Source of the DNA: Rhodovulum sulfidophilum DSM 1374
GTDB taxonomy: Bacteria > Pseudomonadota > Alphaproteobacteria > Rhodobacterales > Rhodobacteraceae
Assembly (NCBI RefSeq): GCF_001633165.1
Contig: NZ_CP015418.1
Location: 682,001-746,000, forward strand
DNA: 64,000 bases
Direction of reading: 5' to 3'
Shown: piece after piece, positions 38,571 through 47,202 of the stretch
How positions within the stretch are numbered: the first letter of the stretch is position 1
Layout of the letters: the number at the start of each line of letters is the position of its first letter
Program-made: the position numbers and the translations under genes
The notes under the pieces: generated by a model
Database searches by the model: none
What the model saw: the letters and a program-made list of their open reading frames with translations, nothing else
Told to the model about the DNA's origin: nothing

Positions 38571-39800
38571 GTGGCTAAAACCGAAGACGAAACCGATTCC
38601 GAGGACACCAGGACGTCGCAACCCGAAGGCGGCGGAGAGACCGGCGAAGGTCGGCTGGAAACGGCGATCCGCACGGCGCGCGACCGCGACGAGACGGACG
38701 AGGACGTCAATACGGAGCCGCCGCGCGACGAAACGCCGAGCGAAGACGATACACCTGCCGAAGAGGTCTCTGAAACCGGGCCTTCTGAACCGGCCGTATC
38801 CCCTGCCCCGGCGGCGGCACCGGTTCCGCCGAAGCGCGGCCTTGTCGGGGCCGTCGCGCCCGTTCTGGGCGGCGTTCTGGCGGCCGGGATCGGCTTTGCC
38901 ACCGCGCAATACATCCAGCCCGAGGGCTGGTCCTTCCCCGGAACCAGCGCCGGGATCGGCGACAAGGGGATGGCGGTTCTGACCGAGACCGGCGCGCGGC
39001 TCGACCGGATCGAGGCGGCGCTGGCCGAGCGCCCCTCCGGGACCGGGGCCGATGACGCAATCGCGCCGCAGATCTCTGCCTTGCAGGAGCAGATCGGCAA
39101 GATCGCCGATCAGCTTGCCGGGATCGACGCCCGCGTGACCGAGCTTGCCGAGGCGCCTGCCGCGGCGGCCAGCGGCGAGGCGGCGGCCGCGCTCAAGGCC
39201 TATGAGGACCAGATCGCGCAGATGCGCGAACAGAATGCCGAACTCAGCGCCTCGGTGCAGGAAGTGGCCAAGAAAGCCCAGGCCGATATCGGCCAGGCGA
39301 TGGACCGTGCGGCCCAGGTCGAGGCCCGCGCGGCATTGATGCGGATCGACGCGGCGCTGGCCGATGGCGCGCCCTTCGACAGCGCCATGGGGCAGTTCGG
39401 CGCGATCGAGGTGCCCGAGGCCCTGACGGCAGTGGCCGGCAAGGGCGTCGAGACCCTGCCCGAATTGCAGGACAGTTTCCCGGCCGCGGCCCGTGACGCA
39501 CTGGAAACCGCGCTGAAGGAACAGGCGGCGGGCGGTGTCGGAGACAAGTTCGCGGCCTTCCTGCGCAGCCAGCTTGGCGTCCGCTCGCTGACCCCGAAAG
39601 AGGGCGACGATGCCGATGCGGTCCTGTCGCGGGCCGAGGCGGCGCTGCGCGAGGGCGACCTCCGGGCGGCGCTGTCCGAGCTTGACGGGCTGGATGACGG
39701 GGCCCGCGCCGAGATGGCGGGCTGGATCGACGCGGCCCGCGCCCGGGCCGATGCCGTGGAGGCCGCGCAGAGCCTCGAGCAAACGCTGAACAGCAACTGA
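38571..39800 (+). CDS. mitofilin (Mic60)-like membrane protein
   Basis: From GTG 38571 there are 409 residues. An acidic disordered N-terminus (about 1-85) is followed by one membrane helix (LVGAVAPVLGGVLAAGIGFA), an Ala/Glu-rich coiled coil (about 150-255), and a C-terminal region matching mitofilin-type ends. Alphaproteobacterial Mic60 shapes intracytoplasmic membranes and is encoded beside hemD and hemY, as here. An ATG at 38511 would add 20 residues. Function is inferred from context and architecture. Confidence 0.8.
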   Translation: MAKTEDETDSEDTRTSQPEGGGETGEGRLETAIRTARDRDETDEDVNTEPPRDETPSEDDTPAEEVSETGPSEPAVSPAPAAAPVPPKRGLVGAVAPVLGGVLAAGIGFATAQYIQPEGWSFPGTSAGIGDKGMAVLTETGARLDRIEAALAERPSGTGADDAIAPQISALQEQIGKIADQLAGIDARVTELAEAPAAAASGEAAAALKAYEDQIAQMREQNAELSASVQEVAKKAQADIGQAMDRAAQVEARAALMRIDAALADGAPFDSAMGQFGAIEVPEALTAVAGKGVETLPELQDSFPAAARDALETALKEQAAGGVGDKFAAFLRSQLGVRSLTPKEGDDADAVLSRAEAALREGDLRAALSELDGLDDGARAEMAGWIDAARARADAVEAAQSLEQTLNSN

Positions 39801-39812
39801 GGACGCGCGAAC

Positions 39813-41201
39813 ATGCTCTGGTCTCTTCTCAAGATCCTTTTCTTCGTGGTCCTCGTCGCGGCGCTGGCTTATGGCGCCGGTCTCCTGATGGAGACCGGGT
39901 CGGGCCTGCGGGTGTCGGTCGCGGATATGGAATTCGTGCTGGGCCCGGTCCAGGCGGTGATCCTGGCGCTGCTCACGCTGGTTGGCGTCTGGCTTCTGCT
40001 CAGGGTCGCGGGGTTCCTGGTGGCGCTGGTGCGCTTTCTCAATGGCGACGAGACCGCGATCAGCCGCTATTTCAGCCGCTCGCGCGAGCGGCGCGGTTTC
40101 CAGGCGCTGGCGGATGGCATGCTGGCTTTGGCCTCGGGCGAGGCCCGGCTGGCGATGTCGAACGCGGCCAAGGCCGAGCGCTTCCTGCGCCGGCCCGACC
40201 TGACCAACCTGCTTTCGGCTCAGGCGGCCGAGATGCTGGGCGACAAGAGCCGGGCGCGCGACATCTACAAGAAGCTTCTGGGCGATGACCGCACCCGTTT
40301 CGTCGGCGTGCGTGGGCTGATGAAGCAGAAGCTGGCCGAGGGCGACAGCGAGACCGCGCTGAAACTGGCCGAGAAGGCCTTCGCGCTGAAACCGCGCCAT
40401 GCCGAGACCCAGACCGCGCTGTTGCAGCTGCAGGCCAGCGCCGAGGACTGGAAGGGTGCCCGCAAGACCCTGAACGCCAAGCTGCGGCATGGCAACATTC
40501 CGCGCGATCTGCACCGCCGGCGCGACGCGATCCTGGCGCTTTGCGAAGCGCGCGACCTCATGGTCGATGGCGACGAGCCGCGCGCGCGCGACCTGGCGAT
40601 GGAGTCCAACAAGCTGTCGCCCGATCTGGTGCCCGCCGCGGTAATGGCGGCGCGGGCCTATAATGTGCAGGGCCGCGACAAGCAGGCGGTGCGGGTGCTG
40701 CGCCGCGCCTGGGAGGCACAGCCGCATCCCGATCTCGCGGCCGCCTTCGCAGAGCTTGTGCCCGAAGAGACGCCGCAGGACCGTATCCAGCGTTTCGTGG
40801 CGCTGACGGAGGTGCGTCCTGACGATCCCGAGACCCGGATGCTGTCGGCGGAACTTGCGATTGCCGCCGAGGATTTCCCGGCCGCGCGCAAGGCGCTGGG
40901 CGATCTGGCCGAGACGGCGCCGACGGCGCGTGCGCTGGCGCTGATGGCGGCGATCGAGCGCGGGCTCGGCGCCGATGACGAGGTGGTGCGCGGTTATCTG
41001 GCCAAGGCCATCGGCGCGCCGCAGGGCCCGCAATGGGTCTGCGAGAGCTGCGGCACGGTGCATTCGGCCTGGACGCCGGTCTGCGGGCATTGCAGCGGCT
41101 TTGACACGCTGGCCTGGAAAACGGCCGCTGCGGGGCTTGGCGGCGCTTCGGACATGCTGCCGCTTCTGGTCGGCGGCGGGTTCCAAAAGTCGGCGGAATA
41201 G
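39813..41201 (+). CDS. hemY: HemY-type TPR membrane protein
   Basis: The 462-residue product has two N-terminal membrane helices (LLKILFFVVLVAALAYGAGL and VQAVILALLTLVGVWLLLRV), FSRSRERRGFQALADGMLAL, and TPR-like repeats to about residue 400. Near the C-terminus a zinc-ribbon-like CESCG...CGHC motif is typical of the alphaproteobacterial branch. The protein is named for its position near haem genes; its biochemical role is unproven. It starts 12 bases after the mic60-like gene. Confidence 0.88.
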   Translation: MLWSLLKILFFVVLVAALAYGAGLLMETGSGLRVSVADMEFVLGPVQAVILALLTLVGVWLLLRVAGFLVALVRFLNGDETAISRYFSRSRERRGFQALADGMLALASGEARLAMSNAAKAERFLRRPDLTNLLSAQAAEMLGDKSRARDIYKKLLGDDRTRFVGVRGLMKQKLAEGDSETALKLAEKAFALKPRHAETQTALLQLQASAEDWKGARKTLNAKLRHGNIPRDLHRRRDAILALCEARDLMVDGDEPRARDLAMESNKLSPDLVPAAVMAARAYNVQGRDKQAVRVLRRAWEAQPHPDLAAAFAELVPEETPQDRIQRFVALTEVRPDDPETRMLSAELAIAAEDFPAARKALGDLAETAPTARALALMAAIERGLGADDEVVRGYLAKAIGAPQGPQWVCESCGTVHSAWTPVCGHCSGFDTLAWKTAAAGLGGASDMLPLLVGGGFQKSAE

Positions 41202-41928
41202 AACGGAGCGGGGCTGCCCTCCTTTCGGGGAGGGTGGAGCCCGTCAAACTGCCGGTGTCGCCCGGCATGCGTAATAGGATTCGCCCGTTGGTGTGACACG
41301 GCGCTGTTGCAGGACGTGACCGTAGAGTGTCGCATTGTGAAACCTTGCGGTCAGGCGGCCGACAGCGGTAATCCATCACGCGCCCGCTACCGTAGGACGA
41401 ACTTGTCCGGCCAGTCTGCTTTTCGCCGCATGACGGCCGCCCGGGCCGCACTACGGCGTTCTCGGATGCAGCAAACAGGTTCCGTCTGTCGATCGAGGGC
41501 CTGCCCGACCTGCGGCTCGGTGAGACTGTTGGAAGGCTCTCGAGCCTGCTGCGTCTGGCTGGGCCGAGTGGCTGGCCCTTCCTGTTTGGGACCATGCTCG
41601 CCTGCCCATAACGTCGGCGTCGTCCGAAGACGATGGCTAAGGGGGCTCAAGTCATCGCTATGCGACAACACCTAGCTCGGATCGTATGGGCTTATGTTCG
41701 ACGGGCCGCCGGAAAGGCCAGCCATGTCCGCTCGGGGATTATGGCACACATTCGGCGTCGCGCTCTTTGAGCAGGCAAATACCGACCGCTTCACGAGACG
41801 TCGAGACGGACGAAAACCGCGCCTTGATGGCCTTATAGCGGCAGCCTTTGACGTATCGGCGCTTCCGTTTTCCTGTCCAGTTCGGGGAATAACCCGCAAC
41901 AATCGGATGGTTTTGCGAAGCAGGGGAG
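41202..41928. other. 727-base stretch without a supportable gene
   Basis: Between hemY and the tRNA gene there is no open frame with a ribosome site, family motif or codon pattern I would accept. Short frames here are Arg/Ser-rich and overlap each other on both strands. It probably marks the eroded left edge of the accessory island. Confidence 0.6.
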
Positions 41929-42004
41929 TGGTGCCTCAAGAGGGACTCGAACCCCCGACCTTGTCCTTACGAAGGACCTGCTCTACCAGCTGAGCTATTG
42001 AGGC
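41929..42004 (-). tRNA. tRNA-Thr (anticodon CGT)
   Basis: Read leftward, the 76-base sequence folds as a cloverleaf with encoded CCA. The acceptor is GCCTCAA/TTGAGGC, the D arm GCTCAGCTGGTAGAGC, the anticodon loop TTCGTAA with anticodon CGT, and the T arm contains GGTTCGAGTCC. There is one mismatch at the base of the anticodon stem. It decodes ACG. It forms the left border of the accessory island. Confidence 0.95.
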
Positions 42005-42065
42005 GGACCGACCGTGCGTTTAAACGTATCGGTCGAGCCGATCAAGCGGAAACAGGAAGGGATGT

Positions 42066-42085
42066 CCTGTTCCGTACGGAACAGG
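42066..42085. repeat. perfect 20-bp palindrome upstream of the tRNA gene
   Basis: CCTGTTCCGTACGGAACAGG is a perfect inverted repeat 62 bases upstream of tRNA-Thr(CGT). The surrounding stretch from 42005 to 42419 has no supportable gene. The palindrome could be a protein-binding site or part of mobile-element debris. Confidence 0.5.
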
Positions 42086-42282
42086 GCGGCGAGTTCTTTT
42101 TCGCGAGACCTGAGGCTCTCCGCGTCGGCGATATGGCCTCGGTTGCCCCGCCCCCCTGGGTCATATTCCAAGTAATGGCATGCTCGGGACCCGTGATCAT
42201 AACGCGAATCCGCAGTTGGATCGGCCGTCTGGCGGGGCGGTCGGAGCGCGTGCATTGCACAGGCGGTTGATCTGCTTCAGGG

Positions 42283-42416
42283 GCTTTGTTGGACAGTCGA
42301 AGGATCTTGCGTAGCCGAGCGGCTTTCGAGGCAGGATATTACGCTGCTTGGCAAGCAAGAAGTTCTTCCTACAAGCCGCTGCAGTCTCTGATTTCTTCGA
42401 TTATGCAACAACGCCT
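42283..42416. mobile_element. possible IS5-type end fragments
   Basis: GGGGCTTTGTTGGAC at the left and, read inward from the right end, AGGCGTTGTTGCATAAT resemble terminal repeats of IS5-family elements. The interval is only about 134 bases and noncoding. This is weak evidence for a decayed insertion. Confidence 0.3.
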
Positions 42417-42419
42417 GGC

Positions 42420-43140
42420 TCAGGCCTGCTCACCGATGACGCGCATCGCGTGCTGGATGGTCTCAAAACGGTGGCGATGCACGCATTGCTCCTTCAGCGT
42501 CCGGATGAAGCGTTCGACCATGCCGTTCTGGTGGGGACAGTGTGGGGTGATGAACTCCTGCTTCAGACCGTAGCTGCGGGCGATCTTGGTGAAGTGGTGG
42601 CTGGTGAAGACCAGACCGTTGTCCGACCTCAGCAGGAACTCTTTCTCGACCTTGCCCAAAGTGCCGAACCTGGCGATCAGGGCGTGCTCGAGGGCGGCGC
42701 TGGCGGTCGTGGCTTTGCCGGACTTCGACAGATGCCAGCCCAGCAACTCTCGGTTGTGGCAGTCGATCACCAACGCCAAGGAAGCCCAGCCGTCCTTGCC
42801 CGTCCAGATACGGGCGAGATCCGTCGACCAGCGCTCGTTCGGCGCAGCCGCAACCGACGGCACGGCCTGGATGCGAGGCCGCATGCCCACGGCACGCTTG
42901 CGCACCTGCCAGCCCTTGATCTGGAAGATCCGCTGCACGGTGTTCTTGTTGAACCCCAGGAGCCAAGCCACGGTCCGATAGCCAAAGGACGGCTCTTCCT
43001 CGATCAGCTTCTTGATCGGCTCGGAAAAGCGGGCCTCGACCTTAGGCGCAGCCTTCACCGGCTTGTAGTAGACCGTCCGCCTCGGGATGGGAGCGAGCCC
43101 GTATCTATCATTGGCGATGATGCGCGTCGGGCCTAACTTC
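42420..43140 (-). pseudogene. IS3-family transposase (OrfB) fragment
   Basis: The frame encodes the catalytic core of an IS3-type transposase. An HTH-like SFGYRTVAWLLGFNKNTVQR is followed by the DDE parts WSTDLARIW, LRSDNGLVFTSHHF and HCPHQNGMVERFIRTLKEQ. It stops at 42420 right after MRVIGEQA, before the usual C-terminal NxRRPH segment. The N-terminal part reads through about PRRTVYYKP and then into unrelated sequence that overlaps the ClbS gene. No orfA is present. The element is truncated at both ends and should be inactive. Confidence 0.85.
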
Positions 43141-43165
43141 GGATCAAAATGCGTAAGGGAACAGT

Positions 43166-43672
43166 ATGGGCGTGCCGGTATCGAAAGCCGAACTTCTGGA
43201 TGCGATTTCAACGACATTCGGCAACCTGATATACGACCTAGAGCGTGTGCCACCGGAGCTTGCACGCACGGCCTCCATGGAGGGCCATGCCGCTGGAACG
43301 ATGATGAGCCCCGCCGATCTGGTGGCCTATCTGCTTGGCTGGAATGAACTCGTTTTGAAATGGTTGGATCGGGATGATCGTGGCGAGGCCTTGGAGCTTC
43401 CCGAAACCGGTTTCAAGTGGAATCAACTCGGCTCACTGGCCCAGAAATTCTATGCGGATTACCAGCATCTCGACTGGCATGAGCTCCTGACCGGCCTTGC
43501 GGCAACCAATCTCAGGCTGGTCGAAACGATTTCATCCCGGACGAACGACGAGCTTTATGGCCACCCTTGGTATGGCAAGTGGACGAAGGGGCGGATGGTC
43601 CAGTTCAATACCTCGTCGCCCTACGCGAATGCGCGCGTGCGCATCAGGAAATGGTTGAAGGTTGTAAGCTAG
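43166..43672 (+). CDS. ClbS/DfsB family four-helix-bundle protein
   Basis: The 168-residue protein matches the ClbS/DfsB (DUF1706) family along its length: VSKAELLDAISTTFGNLIYD, SMEGHAAGTMMSPADLVAYL, LPETGFKWNQLGSLAQKFY and PWYGKWTKGRMVQFNTSSPY. ClbS protects producers of the genotoxin colibactin by hydrolysing its cyclopropane warhead. Most relatives are uncharacterised. It is intact in an otherwise eroded island and follows a truncated transposase, which suggests acquisition. The substrate here is unknown. Confidence 0.88.
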   Translation: MGVPVSKAELLDAISTTFGNLIYDLERVPPELARTASMEGHAAGTMMSPADLVAYLLGWNELVLKWLDRDDRGEALELPETGFKWNQLGSLAQKFYADYQHLDWHELLTGLAATNLRLVETISSRTNDELYGHPWYGKWTKGRMVQFNTSSPYANARVRIRKWLKVVS

Positions 43673-44089
43673 GCGAACGGCCACTTCGTCCCGCACTGCC
43701 GACGCTCGCGCCAGTCGTAGGGAGTGACCGCTTCGGCGTAGAGCGCCCGGTCAGAGGCAACGCCTCTGACGAATAGGGCAGAGCTATGTGATACCGTCCA
43801 AACGCACCGGGGACCGTCACCCGCAGGGCCGAGACCTGGGCCGCTGCCCGACCATTCGGCCGCAGCGGCGGTTGGCTCCGGAGGAGACGGCCGACGCCGA
43901 ACTAGGCCGAAGGGATGGCAGGGAGCCAGTGCTCGGGGAGGCCGGCGCGAAGCGTGGGCCGAGTAGGGCGCCAAGCGCACGGCGGAGACCGTGCGAGGAG
44001 GGGCCAACAAGCTCTATTGCGAGGAATTTTGAATTTTCACCGTTCGCGTCGATACTTCTGGAATCGAAGCTAGGAAGAGGCAGAACACT
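43673..44089. other. 417-base stretch without a gene, one hairpin
   Basis: No frame is supportable here. GTCAGAGGC and GCCTCTGAC (43750-43770) form a perfect 9-bp stem with a 3-base loop, 78 bases after the ClbS-family stop, and may terminate it. The remainder is GC-rich with no recognisable element. Confidence 0.5.
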
Positions 44090-44485
44090 GTGAACGACAA
44101 CGAACAGAATAGCGGCGAAGCGCCTAGCAGATACGAGCTGAAGCCCTTGGTCGAAGTGAACGCCGCTGGCTACACCAAGATAATCTCCCGGGTCCTTCTC
44201 GGGGCCGGTGCCTTGGGCGTAGCCGGCAAGCTGGGAGAATTGGCTTTGCTGGGGCTCGGATGGGGAAACGGATGGACGATTTTCCTTGGGGTGATCCTCG
44301 GTGCAGCCGCCATTGGCATGTTCACCATCTCGGTCCCGGTCTTCATCTTCGCTTTTGCAGGGTGGATTGGCGAAGACCGATTCCACGGCCGACAGGGGTT
44401 GAAAGACCCATACGGAGTGGTGTTCGCGATCGCGATGATACTGATCTTCGTGGCTCTCACGCAGATGCTCGTGATGAGCGCGTAA
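44090..44485 (+). CDS. small membrane protein, unknown
   Basis: The 131-residue product starts at GTG 44090 after AGGAAGAGG. It has a hydrophilic N-terminus and three hydrophobic segments: around 33-52 (VLLGAGALGVAGKLGELALL), 60-87 (TIFLGVILGAAAIGMFTISV) and 108-128 (VVFAIAMILIFVALTQMLVM). No family is recognised. It stands alone between two noncoding stretches. Confidence 0.65.
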   Translation: MNDNEQNSGEAPSRYELKPLVEVNAAGYTKIISRVLLGAGALGVAGKLGELALLGLGWGNGWTIFLGVILGAAAIGMFTISVPVFIFAFAGWIGEDRFHGRQGLKDPYGVVFAIAMILIFVALTQMLVMSA

Positions 44486-45000
44486 ACGAGGGGAGAGTGG
44501 GTCGCCAGCCTCGGCCGGCGCCGCGCGTCAGGGCGACGGGCGGGCCCGAAGGCCACCCCGCCGATCAGCCGTCGATCGGCGGCTGGTCGCCTTTCCACGG
44601 GTCGTTTGCGGGAGAGTGTGAAGTCCTACGCTAAGCCGACAGCGGTCGTTCGGACAGCGCGTAGCGAACGGCTGGAAGGAGCCCGACCTTCGCATTCGAC
44701 AGGCTGCAGCGAACGGCCGCTCTCTCGAGCAGCCAAAAACGTGCGAGAACACGTGGGTTTTGCCTTGGGGTTCTGTCCCGGCGAACCTTCTGAAGACGCA
44801 GGCCCGCTTAGGGAGGAACAGAAACCACCGTTTTGGGCGTTCAAGCACCTCGTCGGCCGAATGCAAGGAAGTTCTTACGCTCACAGCCTACGGCACTCTC
44901 CATATAGGAGAATTTTATCGCAAGCTTGAAAACGCCGGCGAAAAGCGTAATGCTCCTCACAATACTGATTTACTTGGGAAGCTGCTGGCAAGGACATCAT
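44486..45000. other. 515-base stretch without a supportable gene
   Basis: The left half is GC-rich with scattered repeats of a GCAGCGAACG-like word; the right half becomes AT-richer before the lipoprotein gene. Short frames on both strands lack ribosome sites and family features. It looks like recombination debris. Confidence 0.5.
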
Positions 45001-45759
45001 ATGAAATACACGATTTTGGCCGCTGGTGCATTGGCGTTTCTTTCCGCTTGCAATCCAGCACAACTTGGCGTTTCGGGGTCATTGACCTCCAAAGGTTACA
45101 TTAACAGGAGTGAAGTTTCTCTCGGGAATGTCTATTTGTGGGACAGGTCAAGTGAGACAGCTCGCCGAGTCAATTTTGTTGATCCAGACAAACACCCCTT
45201 GATACCACGTTCTGCGGAGCGTGACGAAACCGTTACCTTTAAACAAGGTGCTGAAGTCTCAGGGAACGTAGAACTGACCGAAGCAGAGATATCGAACCTC
45301 AGCCTGGAGGTCGCACGTCGCTCAAGTGTTGCGGGCAAAGCACTTTCGTCGGAAGGTTTCCGAGATCCCCTGGCAGCACTACTCAACGAAATTCGCGCTG
45401 ACAAAGAACGCTGGTACCGCTCACTTGAACTGGACGAGAACTTTAGGCTTGAAGATAACGTAGTATTGGTCCTGGTCTCCGAGGTGACAATTGGAAATTC
45501 GCTGAGAGTAGAGGTTGACAAGACGGCAGCTGCTGGAGCGACATTTTCTTCGAGAACTGTTTCCACTGCCCGTGGCGATCTTAAATTCGAAATCAGCGAC
45601 ACCAATCAGATTGATGTGACTAATGCGGACGGCTCCGTTCTTTTCGCTAGAATGATTCCATATACGGCTTCTCAGGGCCCAAATGGTGTCCGATTTGCAA
45701 CGGTAAGAGACAAGGAGGCGGTAGCTGATCTGGCCGAAGTTCTTGCTTCAGGGCTCTAA
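45001..45759 (+). CDS. predicted lipoprotein, unknown, low GC
   Basis: The 252-residue product has a lipoprotein signal (MKYTILAAGALAFLSAC) with a lipobox ending at C17, after an AAGGA site. The mature part is rich in short beta-like segments (NVVLVLVSEVTIGNSLRVEV) and polar helices, without a known domain. The gene's base composition is clearly more AT-rich than the core genes, a sign of transfer. A longer frame from 44926 exists but has no better signal peptide. Confidence 0.7.
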   Translation: MKYTILAAGALAFLSACNPAQLGVSGSLTSKGYINRSEVSLGNVYLWDRSSETARRVNFVDPDKHPLIPRSAERDETVTFKQGAEVSGNVELTEAEISNLSLEVARRSSVAGKALSSEGFRDPLAALLNEIRADKERWYRSLELDENFRLEDNVVLVLVSEVTIGNSLRVEVDKTAAAGATFSSRTVSTARGDLKFEISDTNQIDVTNADGSVLFARMIPYTASQGPNGVRFATVRDKEAVADLAEVLASGL

Positions 45760-45863
45760 TATTATCCCTGCTAAACAACGACAATTACGAGCCAGCAGAG
45801 CTGATCTATTTCTCTCAACCCTCATCTTCAAAAACTTGCGAGAATTTCATGGACTCAAAGGAG

Positions 45864-45894
45864 GGCAGTTCAACGGCTAAGCCGTTGAACTGCC
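45864..45894. terminator. perfect stem-loop after the lipoprotein gene
   Basis: GGCAGTTCAACGGC and GCCGTTGAACTGCC form a perfect 14-bp stem with a TAA loop, about 105 bases after the lipoprotein stop. It is a probable terminator, although the downstream T-run is weak. Confidence 0.6.
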
Positions 45895-45975
45895 AATGTT
45901 TGCCTCAAGAGTTCAAAAGCGACGGTTTTTGTCCAGATCGGTAGCTGCCGTTCGTCGAAGGTCAGCTTCGTCCCG

Positions 45976-46143
45976 GATTGTGTTGAAAAACTCCGGCCGC
46001 GGTTGAGAGGTCGTCTGAGTTTGGAACGCCGTTCTTCACAGGGGCAGCAAAGGTCCATTTACGAGGCTGGATCGCAGAAAAGCGGAACCATGTCCCGTGA
46101 GCTTGTGCTCTGCGGCCCCGCAAGCGAGTTTTTCAATACAATC
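45976..46143. mobile_element. 168-bp MITE-like element
   Basis: GATTGTGTTGAAAAACTC at the left and GAGTTTTTCAATACAATC at the right are 18-bp terminal inverted repeats with one mismatch, bounding 168 noncoding bases. Size and termini fit a miniature inverted-repeat element mobilised by an IS transposase in trans. No flanking target duplication is obvious. Confidence 0.5.
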
Positions 46144-46289
46144 TCCCGCATAGCGGACCTTCCCCTGTCCAGCGTCCAAGGTCCGGTCTGGGTCGAAAAT
46201 GCTCGGCGGTTGGGTCGGGATTGCTTGCCACAACACGCTGTCGCAACCCAGAAAACCGGAGCTTCGAGTCGCTTTCGCACGACATTCGA

Positions 46290-46403
46290 CACCTGTCCGC
46301 GCTGCAACTTGGCGTTCTTAAACTGTTCCTGCCATTCGGGCGTCGACAGGTCCGGGATGTCGCCATCGAATTCATGAGGCGACGGCTGTTTCGCGCGGGA
46401 CAT
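46290..46403 (-). pseudogene. BrnA-like antitoxin, N-terminal fragment
   Basis: The first 36 or so codons (MSRAKQPSPHEFDGDIPDLS, then TPEWQEQFKNAKLQRG) match the N-terminus of BrnA-type antitoxins. After that the frame runs into unrelated, element-like sequence and continues to a stop at 46059. The DNA-binding C-terminal part and the partner toxin brnT are absent. It is a broken toxin-antitoxin remnant. Confidence 0.55.
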
Positions 46404-46451
46404 CTTTGTTCCTCTTGATGTGCATTTGCCAGCCCGAGCAAAGGATTGACA

Positions 46452-46570
46452 GCGAATCCAGCGCGTGCCAGATTGGCATCATCGTCAGGGGTTTGCGGGA
46501 ACGCGAGCCCCTGTTTTCGTTTCAGGCCGCGCCTCGACCTTCAAGGTCAGCCCGAGTGCCCTGGTCACGC
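46452..46570. repeat. 119-bp direct repeat, left copy
   Basis: This interval is nearly identical (a few single-base differences) to 56625-56745. It includes the word CAGGGGTTTGCGGGAACGCG and the last codons of the HigA-like antitoxin gene, but here the antitoxin gene is only a 3' stub. The stretch 46571-46682 to its right has no supportable gene. Confidence 0.85.
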
Positions 46571-46682
46571 GCTGACGCGGGACTGGTCGCCCTCTGGGGA
46601 CAGCAGGTCGCCACGCTCTCTCAGCCCGATGGATACCACGCCGTCAGCGCAAAAATGACAGGAGAAACGACATGGCCGACTC

Positions 46683-46820
46683 CTACCCGGGAATGAGCGT
46701 GGGATCGACCAGCCCCGCCGGTGCCTCGTACCGATCAGCGTCCCCCCGGTTATAAGGCGAGCCGCTTCGCCGGTTCGGGACGGCAGCCTCGGCGGTGGAG
46801 GCACGAAAGGCTGCGGTCAT
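46683..46820 (-). CDS. 45-residue phage-type small protein
   Basis: ATG 46820 shares its A with the TGA stop of the upstream 41-residue gene, so translation is coupled. The product starts MTAAFRASTAEAAVPNRRSG and is polar and Tyr/Arg-rich in its centre (SPYNRGDADRYEA). No family is certain. Its placement behind an operator-controlled promoter in prophage DNA supports it being real. Confidence 0.5.
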   Translation of the reverse strand: MTAAFRASTAEAAVPNRRSGSPYNRGDADRYEAPAGLVDPTLIPG

Positions 46821-46945
46821 CACATCGCCTCCCGCAGGGACGCGAAGAAATGGAAAGCCGATGCGATCAGCCCGAGCTGGGTCCCGGCGATGAACAGCGC
46901 GAGGGCGAAGCCGCGCCAGGTCAGCGGATATTCGGTGTTGCTCAT
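46820..46945 (-). CDS. 41-residue single-helix membrane protein
   Basis: The product starts MSNTEYPLTWRGFALALFIA and is one membrane helix (FALALFIAGTQLGLIASAFH) with short ends. A GGGGG ribosome site precedes the ATG. Two repressor-type operators lie 34-84 bases upstream, so it is probably under prophage repressor control. The role is unknown; small prophage membrane proteins often affect superinfection or lysis. Confidence 0.6.
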   Translation of the reverse strand: MSNTEYPLTWRGFALALFIAGTQLGLIASAFHFFASLREAM

Positions 46946-46978
46946 GGGAACCCCCTTGCTGTTGTTGCAAGAAGATAT

Positions 46979-46995
46979 GTAGCGATAATCGCTAC
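46979..46995. promoter_or_regulatory. prophage operator 1 (distal pair)
   Basis: GTAGCGATAATCGCTAC is a 17-bp near-perfect palindrome. It matches the two sites between the repressor and the Cro-like gene and lies upstream of the 41-residue membrane protein. Confidence 0.75.
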
Positions 46996-47012
46996 CTTTG
47001 GCAACATGGTTT

Positions 47013-47029
47013 GTAGCTTTTTCCGCTAC
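47013..47029. promoter_or_regulatory. prophage operator 2 (distal pair)
   Basis: GTAGCTTTTTCCGCTAC keeps the outer half-site bases and lies exactly 34 bp from operator 1, the same spacing as in the pair beside the repressor gene. Confidence 0.65.
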
Positions 47030-47068
47030 AACATGCTGTCACCCAATCAGCGCCGGGGTGACAGCATG

Positions 47069-47090
47069 AAAAACCCCGCGTGAGGCGGGG
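47069..47090 (-). terminator. intrinsic terminator
   Basis: Read leftward, CCCCGCC-TCAC-GCGGGG forms a hairpin followed by TTTTT. It is downstream of the ATPase/HNH remnant and insulates it from the small-protein genes. Confidence 0.75.
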
Positions 47091-47202
47091 CCGGGATGGC
47101 CGCGGAGTGCGGCTTTCTGCGTGGTAGCGTCTTGCCGTTGGCCTGCAGCCGTGCGCCCCCTGCCGAGAACGGCCGCTCGACGCATGGTGTAGAGAGAGAC
47201 GC

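Noticed and set aside
41307..41675. A 122-codon cysteine-containing frame between hemY and the tRNA.
   Set aside because: It has no ribosome site or family features, and competing frames lie on both strands.
41694..41993. A 99-codon frame ending over the tRNA gene.
   Set aside because: Its last codons are the antisense of tRNA-Thr(CGT), a common false gene.
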